The translations under genes and the position numbers were made by a program. Under the pieces are notes generated by a model, which worked only from the letters and a program-made list of their open reading frames with translations, was not told the DNA's origin and did not search any database. Of a DNA stretch of 64,000 nt, positions 53,552 through 64,000 are shown piece after piece (the first letter of the stretch is position 1; every line of letters starts with the position of its first letter). The stretch lies in NCBI GenBank assembly GCA_963691705.1, contig OY829542.1, positions 41,847,105-41,911,104 on the forward strand, given 5' to 3'. Source of the DNA: Viola odorata. Lineage: Eukaryota; Streptophyta; Magnoliopsida; Malpighiales; Violaceae.

Positions 53552-55618
53552 CACTTATCGCCTTAGTTTTTACCATCGTGCTTTCTCGTTTACGCTTTTC
53601 TCCCTAACTGGGCGTTAGCTGTACCGATTCATCAAAAAACTACGCTCCACCCTCGATAATATTGATCATGGGAACGTCGTCATCATGGACTATTAACGTC
53701 TCTCTCATTCTCCTATCAGGGGCATCGTTGTTTCCCGGGGGATGCGAAAATACTGGTTTGTCGTCTTGCATTTTGCCTGCCGTGTTACTTCTGGCTTCTT
53801 CTCTTGTTTTAGTGGCAAATTCTCCGAGGTAACCTTCTTCAACCAAACACTCTATCGCCAACTTCAATTCCCAGCATACATCCGTGGAGTGTCCTTTTAC
53901 TTTGTGAAACTTACAATAGGCATTTTCCCTTCCCCCCATAATTACTCCTGGCTTCACAAGAGCCGGATAACTGATGGGTAGGTTCCGTTGCTGAACGATT
54001 GCTAAGATTTCCGCTCTCGGAAGTATGAGATAAGGAAGGTCAGGGTCGTATATTCGACCCTTTGGTGGATCCGTTTGCCTTTTAGTAGGAGAATTGCCAG
54101 ATCTTCCCTTTGACAAATTACCCCTTTGCCGATTGGAGGCTCTAGGGATGTGGTCTTTTTGTTGGCCATAGTCATCATTTGGGTGACTATCTGGAGTCGC
54201 GTTTGTCTGGGCATTAGGAACGGGATGTGTGTCCTGAGGCATGTTTCGAATTCTCTCTCTATTTTCCTCTTCCTTCATCCCCGCATAGTTGTGAGCTTTC
54301 AGTCTCAGCGCATCTAACGTCGGTGGTGGATCTACCATTAATGTGTCTTGTAACTTCCCGTAACAGCAATTGCGCTTTAAGGCCTCAACAGCGAAATCGA
54401 TGGTAACGCCTGGTGTTAACGACATCTGGAGATTAAAGCGATTCAGGAAATCCTTCAAGGATTCCTGTGGTTTTCGATTGATATCGAATAACGGTGCCGT
54501 AGATTTCCTGATAGGTACAACCGTGCTAAATCGACTCCGAAACTTTGTTTCCAACTGAGGAAAACTTTCAATAGATCCTGCCGGAAGTCCCTCAAACCAG
54601 AGACGCGCTACACCAGACAGTGTTGATAAAAATCTAACATAACGCGGCGTCACTATGTGTTTGAAATTGTACAAAATCTTTCATTTTGTTGAGGTGAGAG
54701 ATATGATCCATTGTGTCGTCATACGATTCTGTAGGAAGTTTTACGTGTCGGTTGACTCGGTGATGTCTTATGCGATAACTAAACGGGTGACCAGCGTTAT
54801 CATCAGGAATCCCGCGAGATCGACGAGGAGAGGAAACTTCTTCACGATGCCCTTGACCTCGAAGGGCATGCTCACGATATCGCCTAGGAGATCGACTGCG
54901 ACTCCTTGGCGTTCGGGTTCATTGTCTTCTACTACTCGACCTCTCGCTATGTCTAGGAGATGGGTCCCTGAATGTCTCATCTCGCCTGTCATCCCAATGA
55001 TCTCTGTGTTCGTCGTGCCATCGCTCCCCTTCAGAAGCAGGGATTTCCCTCTTGTATTGTGTGGAGGGTTCGGCGTGTCTATGCTCGAGTTGTATGAAAC
55101 TGACAGGGATCGATGTCGCGGGTAAGGTTAACTGGATGCCTTTGGATTGCCGAGGCGATAATGGTCGATCAGTGACAATAGATGGAGTAAAAACTATCTG
55201 AGAAGGTACGCTGGGTCCTGAAACATGGGGAGTAAATCCTGCGGCTAACTATGTCAGATAGTTTAGTTGACCCTGAAGAGCTGATAATGAGTTCACAAGA
55301 GGATTGCCTGCGTTGTCTACTGCTGGTCCCCTCGAATGAGGAGTGGAATAACTAGGTCCCACCATCTGGGAAAAAGGAATGTGCATCTGGGAAAAAGATA
55401 TTTCCGTTGTTTGTCCAAAGGAAAGGTCTAACGTCCCTTGGGGAATTTCCTACATTGTGGTAGAAACATCAGAAGTGGCGAAAGGGAAAAGTCGTCTGCG
55501 AGTACTGAAGGAAAGGCTAGAAGATTGGGACTGTGTAAGATCTGAATCAGAAGCTGATAACAATTGATGAAACACCAAGGGTACATCCGTCTTCTCACCC
55601 AAAGTCAAAGCCGGATCC
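53552..55618 (-). repeat. Element A tandem unit 2
   Basis: 2067 bp, about the same sequence as unit 1 with scattered substitutions and a 2-bp difference near 54622. The junction with unit 1 is GGATCC|CACTTATCG. Confidence 0.9.
53640..55530 (-). pseudogene. Gag of element A, unit 2 (longest copy)
   Basis: The main open part, 53640-54674 (344 codons), covers the capsid core (…GVARLWFEGLPAGSIESFPQ…, …LKDFLNRFNLQMSLTPGVTI…). A basic linker follows, then a Cys/His motif CKFHKVKGHSTDVC that stands for the usual zinc knuckle, and an acidic end leading toward protease (…DDDVPMINIIEGGA). The N-terminal third, up to the primer site near 55570, lies in other frames with stops. Similar copies occupy units 1 and 3; none is complete. 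The family is Tat gag, matching B (58225-60100). Confidence 0.82.
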
Positions 55619-57686
55619 CACTTATCGCCTTAGTTTTTACCATCGTGCTTTCTCGTTTACGCTTTTCTCCCTAACTGGGCGTTAGCTGTACCGATTCATC
55701 AAAAAACTACGCTCCACCCTCGATAATATTGATCATGGGAACGTCGTCATCATGGACTATTAACGTCTCTCTCATTCTCCCGTCAGGGGCATCGTTGTTT
55801 CCCGGGGGATGCGAAAATACTGGTTTGTCGTCTTGCATTTTGCCTGCCGTGTTACTTCTGGCTTCTTCTCTTGTTTTAGTGGCAAATTCTCCGAGGTAAC
55901 CTTCTTCAACCAAACACTCTATCGCCAACTTAAATTCCCAGCATACATCCGTGGAGTGTCCTTTGACTTTGTGAAACTTACAAAAGGCATTTTCCCTTCC
56001 CCTCATAATTACTCCTGGCTTCACAAGAGCCGGATAACGGATGGGTAGGTTCCGTTGCTGAACGATTGCTAAGATTTCCGCTCTCGGAAGTATGAGAGAA
56101 GGAAGGTCAGGGTCGTATATTCGACCCTTTGGTGGATCCGTTTGCCTTTTAGTAGGAGAATTGCAAGATCTTCCCTTTGAAAAATTACCCCTTTGCCGAT
56201 TGGAGGCTCTAGGGATGTGGTCTTTTCGTTGGCCATAGTCATCATTTGGGTGACTATCTGGAGTCACGTTTGTCTGGGCATTAGGAACGGGATGTGTGTC
56301 CTGAGGCATGTTTTGAATTCTCTCTATTTTCCTCTTCCTCCATCCCTGCATAGTTGTGAGCTTTCAGTCTCAGCGGATCTAACGTCGGTGGTGGATCTAC
56401 CATTAATGTGTCTCGTAACTTCCCGTAACAGCAATTGCGCTTTAAGGCCTCAACAGCGAAATCGATGGTAACGCCTGGTGTTAACGACATCTGGAGATTA
56501 AAGTGACTCAAGAAATCCTTCAAAGATTCCTGTGGTTTTCGATTGATATCGAATAATGCTGCCGCATATTTACTAATAGGTACAACCGTGCTAAATCGAC
56601 TCCGGAACTTTATTTCCAACTAAGGAAAAATTTCAAAAGATCCTGCCGGAAGTCCGTCAAACCAGAGACGCGCTACACCAGACAGTGTCATGATAAAAAT
56701 CTGACATAACGCGGCGTCACTATGGGTTTGAAATTGTACAAAATCTTTCACTTTGTTGAGGTTAGAGATATGATCCCTTGTGCCGTCATACGATTCTATA
56801 GGACGTTTTACGTGTTGGTTGACTCGGTGATGTCTTATGCGATAACTAAATGGGTGACCAGCGTTATCGTCAGGAATCCTACGAGATCGACGAGGAGGGG
56901 AAACTTCTTCACGGTGCCCTTAACCTCGAAGGGCATGCTCACGATATCGCCTAGGAGATCGGCTGCGACTCCTTGGCGTTCGGGTTCATTGCCTTCTACT
57001 ACTCGCCCCCTCGCTATGTCTAGGAGATGGTTCCCTGAATGTCTCATCTCGCCTGTCATCCCATTGATCTCTGTGTTCGTCGTGCCATCGCTCCCCTTCA
57101 GAAGCAAGGATTTCCCTCTTGTATTGTGTGGTGTGTTCGGCGTGTCTATGCTCGAGTTGCATGAAACTGACAGGGATCGATGTCGCGGGTAAGGTTAACT
57201 GGGTGCCTCCGGATTGCCGAGGGGATAATGGTCGATCGGTGACAATAGATGGAGTAAAAACTATCTGAGAAGGTACGTTGGGTCCTGAAACATGGGGCGT
57301 AAATCCTGCGGCTAACTCTGTCAGATAGTTTAGTTGAGCCTGAAGAGCTGATAATGAGTTCACAAGAGGATTGCCTGCGTTGTCTACTGCTGGTCCCCTC
57401 GAATGAGGAGTGGAATAACTAGGTCCCACCATCTGGGAAAAAGGAATGTGCATCTGGGAAAAAGATATTTTCGTTGTTTGTCCAAAGGAAAGGTCTAACG
57501 TCCCTTGGGGAATTTCCTACATCGTGGTAGAAACATCAGAAGTGCCAAAAGGGAAAAGCCGTCTGCGAGTACTGAAGGAAAGGCTAGAAGATTGGGACTG
57601 TGTAAGATCTGAATCAGAAGCTGATAACAATTGATGAAACACCAAGGGTACATCCGTCTTCTCTCCCAAAGTCAAAGTCGGATCCC
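55619..57686 (-). repeat. Element A tandem unit 3
   Basis: 2068 bp; more diverged than units 1 and 2 are from each other. Gag pieces (minus) are 56986-57453, 56281-56619 and 55707-56351. The primer-site-like TGGTGTTTCATCAA (minus, 57631-57644) lies about 40 bp from the unit end. Equivalent sites occur in units 1 and 2, so each unit has its own primer site. Confidence 0.88.
57631..57644 (-). other. Primer-binding-site-like sequence in A unit 3
   Basis: Minus strand TGGTGTTTCATCAA corresponds to TGGTGCTTTCATTGAGAGC of B, directly before the gag start region. It recurs near 53497 and 55564. Confidence 0.55.
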
Positions 57687-58138
57687 TGTAGACCTTGACT
57701 GGCGACAGCACCCGGCTACCGCCCGCGTTAGGTCGAGGAATCCTGGGATGGTCGACATCAGTGGGGGGGACCTATACGGCGTCATCCTATCATAGGATAC
57801 CCCGATAACATCTCACTGCCGATATCCCGTCAGCGATATCTTATCCGGCTGACGGGTGATGACGTCATCCGGGGGCGTTATCTTCCTTCGATAACGCCCA
57901 CCTCTAGGGTAACATCCTTTCTTTTGCCTATAAATACCCCTCATTTCTGGATCAAAGGTAACACTAAAATTTCTACTCAAATCTCTGCCAAATTTTACAG
58001 CCATACTAACTTAAGCATCGGAGTGTCTACGCCGGAGCCTCCCCTCGGGCGCTTTGCAGGTACGACGGACTGCCGCAACAGTGACCTCAGACGGCCATAA
58101 TCTCGACCCCGCTTCCCTCAGAAGTCCGAATCTTATCA
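57687..58138 (+). repeat. 5' LTR of element B (about 452 bp)
   Basis: It begins TGTAGACC after A's GGATCCC and ends CCGAATCTTATCA. The TATA box TATAAATA is at 57929-57936. The U5 half is clearly homologous to the LTR of A. Its left end is inferred from the TG start and the break in homology with A; a longer U3 cannot be excluded. Confidence 0.75.
57929..57936 (+). promoter_or_regulatory. TATA box in the LTR of B
   Basis: GCCTATAAATACCCC, identical context in the LTR of A; the probable transcription start lies about 30 bp downstream. Confidence 0.75.
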
Positions 58139-58141
58139 AAT

Positions 58142-58160
58142 TGGTGCTTTCATTGAGAGC
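58142..58160 (+). other. Primer-binding site of element B
   Basis: TGGTGCTTTCATTGAGAGC, 3 bp after the LTR end. The TGG start (pairing with CCA) and position fit a primer site. I could not match it to a nuclear tRNA I remember. Confidence 0.7.
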
Positions 58161-58224
58161 TTCGGTTCTAATTAAGTGAGCGTCCTTAATAGCCAAGCTC
58201 TGTTCTTCCGAAAAGTGGAAGATT

Positions 58225-60389
58225 ATGGCTTCTGATCCAGATCCACCATTGTCTCAATCCTCTACCCTTCCATTTCATACCCGCAGGTGACTTTTCCTTT
58301 TCGCCACCGCTGATTCTCCAACCGCGGCACAAGAAATTCCCCCAAGAATGTCAGATCTCTCCTTCGAACAAACAGCGGGAACAGTTATTTCTCAACCGTA
58401 TACTCCTTTATCCCAGATAGCGGGGCCTAGTCATTTTATTCCCTAGTCAAGGGGATCCGTGATAGACAGCGCGAATAACCCTTTCGCGAGCTCGATTTTA
58501 TCCCTTTGTGCCCAATTGGATCACTTGACAGAATTGGCTACCAGATTCACGCCTACTGCTTCTGGATCGGGCATCCCATCTCAGTTTTTTTTTACTCCAT
58601 CCATCATCACCGAACAACCGTTGTTGTCCTCGTCGCACGCAAATGCCTCTCTGACGTTGCCTGCGTTGAACGCGCCAGTTTGTCTTGTACAATTTGCTCA
58701 TAGGACAGTGGAGCCGTACGTCCCACAGGCGCCTTTGCTTTCTATTTCCCAGGAGGAGCGACAATGGTGTGGCGAGGACAGAGGTCATTGGGACGGTAGG
58801 AGAGTTGAAAATGATAGAGACCTATCTCCTGGAGGGAGTAAAAGATCCAGCAGTTGGAGGCATCAACCTCGCTCGCTGAGGAGTAACAGCCCGTCCCCAA
58901 GGCGACATCATGATAGAAATCTGCGAGATCATAGGCGTCATTTGGAGGTATCCTCACCTCGGTATGCACGTGAGATTCTTGATGATACTTCTGGCCACCC
59001 CTTTAGCCTGCGCATAAGGCATCACAGAGTCAGCCGACATGTGAAGCTCCCCTCGGAATCCTATGACGGCACTAGAGATCCCATTTCTCACCTTAACAAG
59101 GTGAAGGACTTTGTACAATTTCAGACCCACAATGACGCTGCTTTGTGTCAGATATTTGTAATGACCCTCTCTAGGGTCGCGCGCTTATGGTTCGAAGGTC
59201 TTCTGGGTGGGTCTATTAACAGCTTTTCACATATAGAATCTAAATTCAGGAGTCGATTCACTACCGCAGTCCCTATCAGGAAGTCTGCTGCTGCCTTGTT
59301 CGACCTACATAGAACACCGAGATGTCGCTAACGCCAGGTGTAACGGTTGATTTCGCTATTGAAGCTTTAAAGTGAAACTGTTGCTATGGAAAACTCAGAG
59401 ATGCTTTAATGGTGGACCCTCCCGCAACCTTAGATGCGTTATGGCTGAAAGCCCACAATTATGCGAGGATGGAGGAAGAAGAGAATAGGGACATGATTCG
59501 AAGCCTGCCGCCAGCCATGCCTTCAGTCCATAACGCTCCCGTTCCTACTACTTCTGAAGATCGGTTCATCGATGATTACGCTCAGCGAAAGGATCACATT
59601 CCTAGGACCTCTAATAGGAGAAGAGGCAACTCCTCAAAGGGAAAGTCTGGTGACTCTTCAGCGCAGCGACAGGGAGATCCCCCTAAGGGACGGATTTATG
59701 ACTCAGACCTTCCTTCCCTCATCTTACCCAGGGCAGAAATATTAACGATAGTGGAACAGCGGAACCTGCCAATCCGTTATCCAGCCACTGTGAGGCCGGG
59801 GGTAACCTTCGGAAGAAGAGAAAACGCTTATTGCAAATTTCACAAAGCTAAGGGACACTCTATGGAGGTATGTAGAGAACTCAAATTGGCGATAGAGCGC
59901 TTGGTCGAAGAAGGTTATCTGGGAGAATTCGCCGTCAAAACGCGAGAAGAGGCTAAGGGTAACCCGACCAACAAGATAGCCGATGACAGGCCAACACCTT
60001 CCCGCATCCTAGGCAGCGACGCAGGTCTCATAGGGAGAGATAGGGAAACACTCACAATCGATGACGAAGACGTCCCCATCATTAACATCATTGCTGGAGG
60101 CACACCTTATCTGGATGAGTCCGCACAGCTGGCACCCGTGCCGGGGGATAAACGGAAGCGAGCGGGCATGTCAATTAAAAGTGAGGCGATAAGCGTCTTG
60201 GATCGTATGATATTATCCTTTTCTGAAGAGGACGAGAAGGGCGTGGTGTATCCACACAATGATGCGTTAGTAGTTACGCCAATTATCGCCAGCCATGGAG
60301 TTAGAAGGACTCTGGTTGACAACGGAAGCGCCGTGAACTTGTTCTCGCTGGAAGCTTATAACCTTATGAAAAACCCATTATCGGGGTAG
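58225..60389 (+). pseudogene. Element B gag and protease start
   Basis: ATG at 58225 (MASDPDPPLSQSS…) follows the leader. In-frame stops occur at 58288 (TGA) and 58444 (TAG). The capsid part (58459-59331) ends by frame break where about 40-50 bases are missing compared with A's gag units. The frame resumes at 59322, with a TGA at 59373, and is open from 59409 to 60389. This part holds the Cys/His motif YCKFHKAKGHSMEVC, the acidic DDEDVPIINIIAGG stretch, and the protease core VDNGSAVNLF (Asp codon 60318-60320), ending at a TAG. Gag packages RNA and the protease would cut Gag-Pol. The gene is dead. Confidence 0.85.
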
Positions 60390-62329
60390 ACGGAGTCCCC
60401 ATCCCAGTGACCAGAGTGACCACCTTGCCGATATATTTTAAGGAGGATACCTCCAAGCGGTCGGAGGAGTTGCTATTCTTGGTGGTGGATCTAAATCTGC
60501 CTTATAACGCCATATTGGGGCGGCCATTCCTCAACCGTTTTGGAGCAGTGATATCGCAAAAGCATCTGAGATTGAAATATCCTTCCTGGGACGGTGTGGT
60601 CTCAATCCGAGGTAATCAGAAGTTAGCGGCTGAATGCTACCTGCTCATGACTCATAAGAGTTGTGATAGGTACGTGTGCATGACAGTGGATCCATATGAG
60701 CAAAACGATGAGAAGTGCACTCAGCCCGTGGATAAGATGACTCATGTTCCCGTTAACGGGATAGATGAGGCCCAATTCCTAGTTAGCGATAACCTCACCG
60801 CGGAGGAAAACTTTCAGTTAGCCCAGTTATTGAATAAGTGCAAAGGGGAGTTTGCATGGAAACCATCTGACATGCCTGGTATTTCGCGGGAGGTAGCGGA
60901 GCATCGGCTTAACGTCAACCCGGACGCAAAATTGGTTCAGCAGAAACGACGTGATTTCTCTACCCAAAAAGCGACTGCTGTCGACAAAGAAGTGGCAAAA
61001 CTTCTCGACACTGGCTTTATTCGAGAGGTATAATACCCCACTTGGTTGGCTAACCCTGTCCTGGCTCCTAAGCCCAGCGGAGAGTGGCGCATGTGCATCG
61101 ACTTCACAAACTTGAATGACACTTGCCCCAAAGATTGTTACCCACTTCCTCGGATTGATCAGCTAGTTGATCAGGCTGCTGGGTATGCATATTTCAGCTC
61201 ACTAGATGCCAACTCGGGGTACCATCAAATCCCTATGGCTTATGAGGATGAAGAGAAAACTGCTTTCATCACTCCGAAGGCCACCTATTGTTACACGGCG
61301 ATGCCTTTTGGGCTGAAAAACATTGGAGCCACCTTCCAGTGAATGGTGAACCAAGTCTTTGAAAAGTAGATCGGGTGAAATGTAGAGGCGTATGTCGATG
61401 ACATACTAGTCAAAAGCTAGAGTTTTAAAGACCACGTGTCTGATCTAGCGGAAGTCTTCGAAGTAATAAAGCGATATCAAATGAAACTGAACCCTCGAAA
61501 GTGTATGTTTGCCTTTCAAACGAGTAAAGTTTTGGGTTACATGGTCAGTCAAAATGGTATTCAACCCAACCCGTCAAAGATCAAAGCCATCCAAGACATG
61601 GTATCTCCTCGAACTGTGAAGGAAATACAGAAGTTAACGGGGCGCGTTATTGCTCTGGGACGATTTATATCTAAGTAAGGCGAGAAATGTCTCCCTTTTT
61701 TCAAAATTATACTAAAGAAAACCGTCTTCGGATCTACAACTGAATGCGAAGAGACGTTTACAGGCCTGAAGGCCTATTTATCGTCCGATTTGGTGCTAAC
61801 CAGACCAGAGCCTGGCGATATTCTGTATTTATACCTTGGGGTCGCTGACGAAGTGGTCAGTGCGGTCCTTGTGCGAGATGACAATCATACACATCACCCC
61901 GTATACTTCGTAAGTCACATCTTGAAAGATGTCGAGCTGAGGTATGCCCGTATTGAAAAAATAGCGTTCGCGTTGATACAAGCCATGAGGAAAATGAGTC
62001 GATATTTTCAAGCTCATACCGTCATCGTGCTAACAGACCAACCTTTAAAAAGGATATTTCGGAAGCCCGAATCCTCGGGGAGAATGCTGATTTGGGCTAT
62101 TGAGCTTGAACAATATGGTTTGCACTACAAATCCCAACCGTCTGTGAAGGCTCAAATTTTAGCGGACTTTATCGCAGAATGTACCTTTACGCCAGATCCA
62201 ATGATAGAGTTGACTGAAAAAGAAAAAAAGGAGTTGGACCTCTCCTCCCTGAAACCTATACCGACCTGTGGGTCATTCACGTGGACGGCGCCAAGAATCA
62301 AGAGCTTGCCGGGGCCAGAATCTTCATGA
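60390..62329 (+). pseudogene. Element B protease end, reverse transcriptase and canonical RNase H
   Basis: 60407-61033 completes the protease fold (…YNAILGRPFLNRFGAV…) and enters RT fingers, ending in TAA 61031-61033. RT continues …WLANPVLAPKPSGEWRMCID…, …YHQIPMAYEDEEKTAFIT… (61046-61342), with stops at 61340-61342 and three more by 61420. The catalytic YVDD is at 61391-61402. The thumb is 61436-61678 (…LGYMVSQNGIQPNPSKIKAI…). The canonical RNase H (61790-62180) has …LYLYLGVADEVVSAVLV… and …VIVLTDQPLKRIF…. The first catalytic Asp is replaced, so it may act only as a connection domain. The frame ends at 62329 after overlapping the next. Confidence 0.86.
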
Positions 62330-64000
62330 GTGGGCGTCATGGCATCTGCGTGAGATATGCCATCCGAATCCTACAACCGCTATCTAACAACACCGCAGAA
62401 TACGGAGCGCTATTAGCTGGGCTCAGGATAGGGAAAATCGTCTCCATAAAAGGCGTACATGATTCGGGGAGGCTGGGAGATCTACGGCTGAAGGTCTGTG
62501 GAGACTCCAAGTTGATAATAGACCAGGTTTTGGGACACTCTCAAGCTAGGGAGCCCATCATGGTGCAATATCTTGCCAAGGTAAAACGTGAGCTGATAGA
62601 AATAAAGAAAAATGGCATACAAGTCAGCTTCGAGCACATTCCTCGAGAGGATAACGGTGAAGCGGATAACCTTGCCAAACTCATGGCCAACCCGAAAGCG
62701 TCCATACCTAAAGGGGTGTACTACCGAGAGATACCCGTACCTTCCTTCATGGAAGAACAGGTGACGCTCTGCGTGGAAGAAAGTGAAAATGACTGGAGAA
62801 TTCCCGTTATAAAATACTTGAAACATGAGGAGCTACCAGCAGATAACGCTGAGAAGAAGAAAGTATTAAAGCAAGCGGCAAGGTGCATGTACTTTGACGG
62901 GGAATTAATGCAGAGATGTTTCTCTCACCCAGCGGCCAGATGCATAACAGAGTGGGAGGGCCTTCATACCCTCCGCGAAATCCACGAAGGAATTTACGGC
63001 ATGCATGCATCCGGCGGCACCTTGGCCGCGCAGGTCTTTCGATTAGGATTCTACTGGCCTACTATCCGGAATGGCTGCCATGATTACATGCGAACTTGCC
63101 AAAAGTGTCAGGAATTCTCCAAGATTCCCCGACAACCTGCCGCACAAATTTATGACATTATCGCTCCTTGTCCTTTTGCGAAATAGGGAATTCATATCCT
63201 TGGACCGTTTCCAAAGGTGAGGTCTCAGTTAAAATTTGAGGTCGTGGTGGTAGATTACTTTACCAAATGGGCAGAAGCTGAGGCAGTTGCCAACATCACG
63301 ATAGAAAAAATATGGCGTTTCTTCAAACACCAGGTCATCATGCGATTCGGCGTGCCACGTGTGCTAGTCAGCGATATTGGAACACAATTCACCAGTCAGT
63401 TCTTTAGAGACCAATGTGTGGAGTTCAGAATCGAGCAAAGATTCTCTTCCGTGGCTCATCCGCAGACCAATGGTTAGGCTGAGGTGACAAACCGAGCCAT
63501 CCTTAATGGTGTTAAGAAGAACCTAGAGGGATCAAAAAAGAAGTGGGCAGATGAACTGCCGTATGTGATGTGGGCGTACCGCATGACCACAAAAACCAGC
63601 ACGGGAGAGACACCCTTCGCACTGGCTTTCGGTACTCAGGTCGTCATGCCTGTGGAGATTCGTACCATGAGCCTACGATTGGCCTACTTCAGAGAAGAGC
63701 TGAATGAGGAAAGATTGCGTACGAATCTTGACGCGCTGCCCGAATTACAGGAGGAAGCTCTTCTGAAAATGATGCACTATAAGCAAAAGATGGTGCGTTA
63801 TCACAATAAGCTCGTCAGAGCGTGGCTACTGAAAGAAGGTGACCTGGTACTCAGGGATCAGCGAGCAACTGGTCAATACCGGGGGAAGCTCAGCCCGAAT
63901 TAGGAAGGGCCGTACCGCGTTACCCGTATTGTCGGGAGAGGAGCGTATCATCTGGAGACACTCGACGGTACCCCCTTACATAACTCCTGGAATATCACTC
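62266..64000 (+). pseudogene. Element B archaeal-type RNase H and integrase
   Basis: The second RNase H keeps its acidic set: Asp in VDGAKN (62284-62286), Glu in NNTAEYG (62398-62400), Asp in CGDSKLI (62503-62505) and Asp in EDNGEADN (62665-62667). Integrase follows with its zinc region (…LREIHEGIYGMHASGG…MRTCQKCQEF). The core residues are Asp 63252-63254 (VVDYFTKW), Asp 63373-63375 (LVSDIGTQF) and Glu 63481-63483 (AEVTNR). The tail is …KEGDLVLRDQRATGQYRG…. Stops at 63184-63186, 63475-63477 and 63901-63903 are each one transition away from a sense codon expected in the family. Apart from these, the catalytic residues are intact. The frame moves by one relative to the preceding gene near 62270-62320. 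The window ends in the integrase tail. Confidence 0.86.

Larger units (their letters stand above)
48147..57686 (-). mobile_element. Element A: Tat-type deletion derivative with triplicated gag cassette
   Basis: Minus-strand order from right to left: three tandem copies of a primer-site/gag/protease-start unit (57686 to 51483), the rest of the protease start (to about 51286), an abrupt junction, accessory genes on the opposite strand (51285 to 48949), and the 3' LTR (48726-48147). RT, RNase H and integrase are absent, removed at the junction near 51286. The 5' LTR is not seen; element B starts where A ends. LTR and gag are related to B, and the accessory gene to H. Confidence 0.8.
57687..64000 (+). 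mobile_element. Element B: Tat-type Ty3/gypsy, 5' LTR to integrase, truncated by the window end
   Basis: + strand element with LTR, primer site, gag, protease, RT, canonical RNase H, archaeal-type RNase H and integrase in that order. The double RNase H and gag style place it in the Tat lineage. It starts exactly where A's unit 3 ends and faces away from it, so it is probably inserted into A; its 3' LTR is outside the window. All genes carry stops. Confidence 0.88.

Noticed and set aside
1..64000. tRNA, rRNA, bacterial-type operons or host protein-coding genes
   Set aside because: Looked for and not seen; tRNA-like words found are primer-binding sites of the elements.

Overview
This window looks like plant nuclear heterochromatin, probably from a eudicot. 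It contains no host gene, tRNA or rRNA that I can support. Almost every base belongs to Ty3/gypsy LTR retrotransposons stacked inside one another, with plant-type LTRs, tRNA-Asp and degenerate tRNA-iMet primer sites, polypurine tracts, spliceosomal-type introns and one 200-N scaffold gap. Species cannot be read from it.

Layout, left to right. (1) 1-1546: the 3' end of an Athila-type element on the + strand ('Athila-1'); its LTR is 119-1546. (2) 1547-10233 and 22652-23862: one minus-strand Tat-type element ('H'), split by a second Athila. H carries reverse transcriptase, two RNase H domains and integrase on the minus strand. In its 3' half it has tandem repeats and two intron-containing genes on the opposite (+) strand. 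(3) 10234-22651: 'Athila-2', minus strand, complete with both LTRs and a perfect AGCCC target duplication; all its proteins are broken. (4) 23863-23973 and 45114-48146: halves of a + strand chromovirus-like gypsy element ('D'). D is cut between protease and RT by (5) 23974-45113, a head-to-tail array of a non-autonomous LTR element ('C'). The array has six 1319-bp LTRs alternating with five ~2645-bp internal regions, all on the minus strand. (6) 48147-57686: a minus-strand Tat-type deletion derivative ('A') inserted in D. It keeps a 3' LTR and three small + strand accessory genes. Its pol is deleted and its primer-site/gag/protease-start cassette is triplicated. (7) 57687-64000: a + strand Tat element ('B') abutting A, running from 5' LTR through gag, protease, RT, two RNase H domains and integrase to the window end.

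How the parts relate. Inferred order of events: H and D are the oldest and were joined by a deletion that left no LTR at the junction. C and A entered D, B probably entered A, and the Athilas entered H. Most reading frames carry stops, many fitting C-to-T decay of methylated cytosines. The long C reading frame survives nearly complete in several array units. The most unusual features are the dimeric tandem LTR array, the gag-cassette triplication, and the set of antisense accessory genes with their own TATA boxes, introns and poly(A) signals in the Tat elements.
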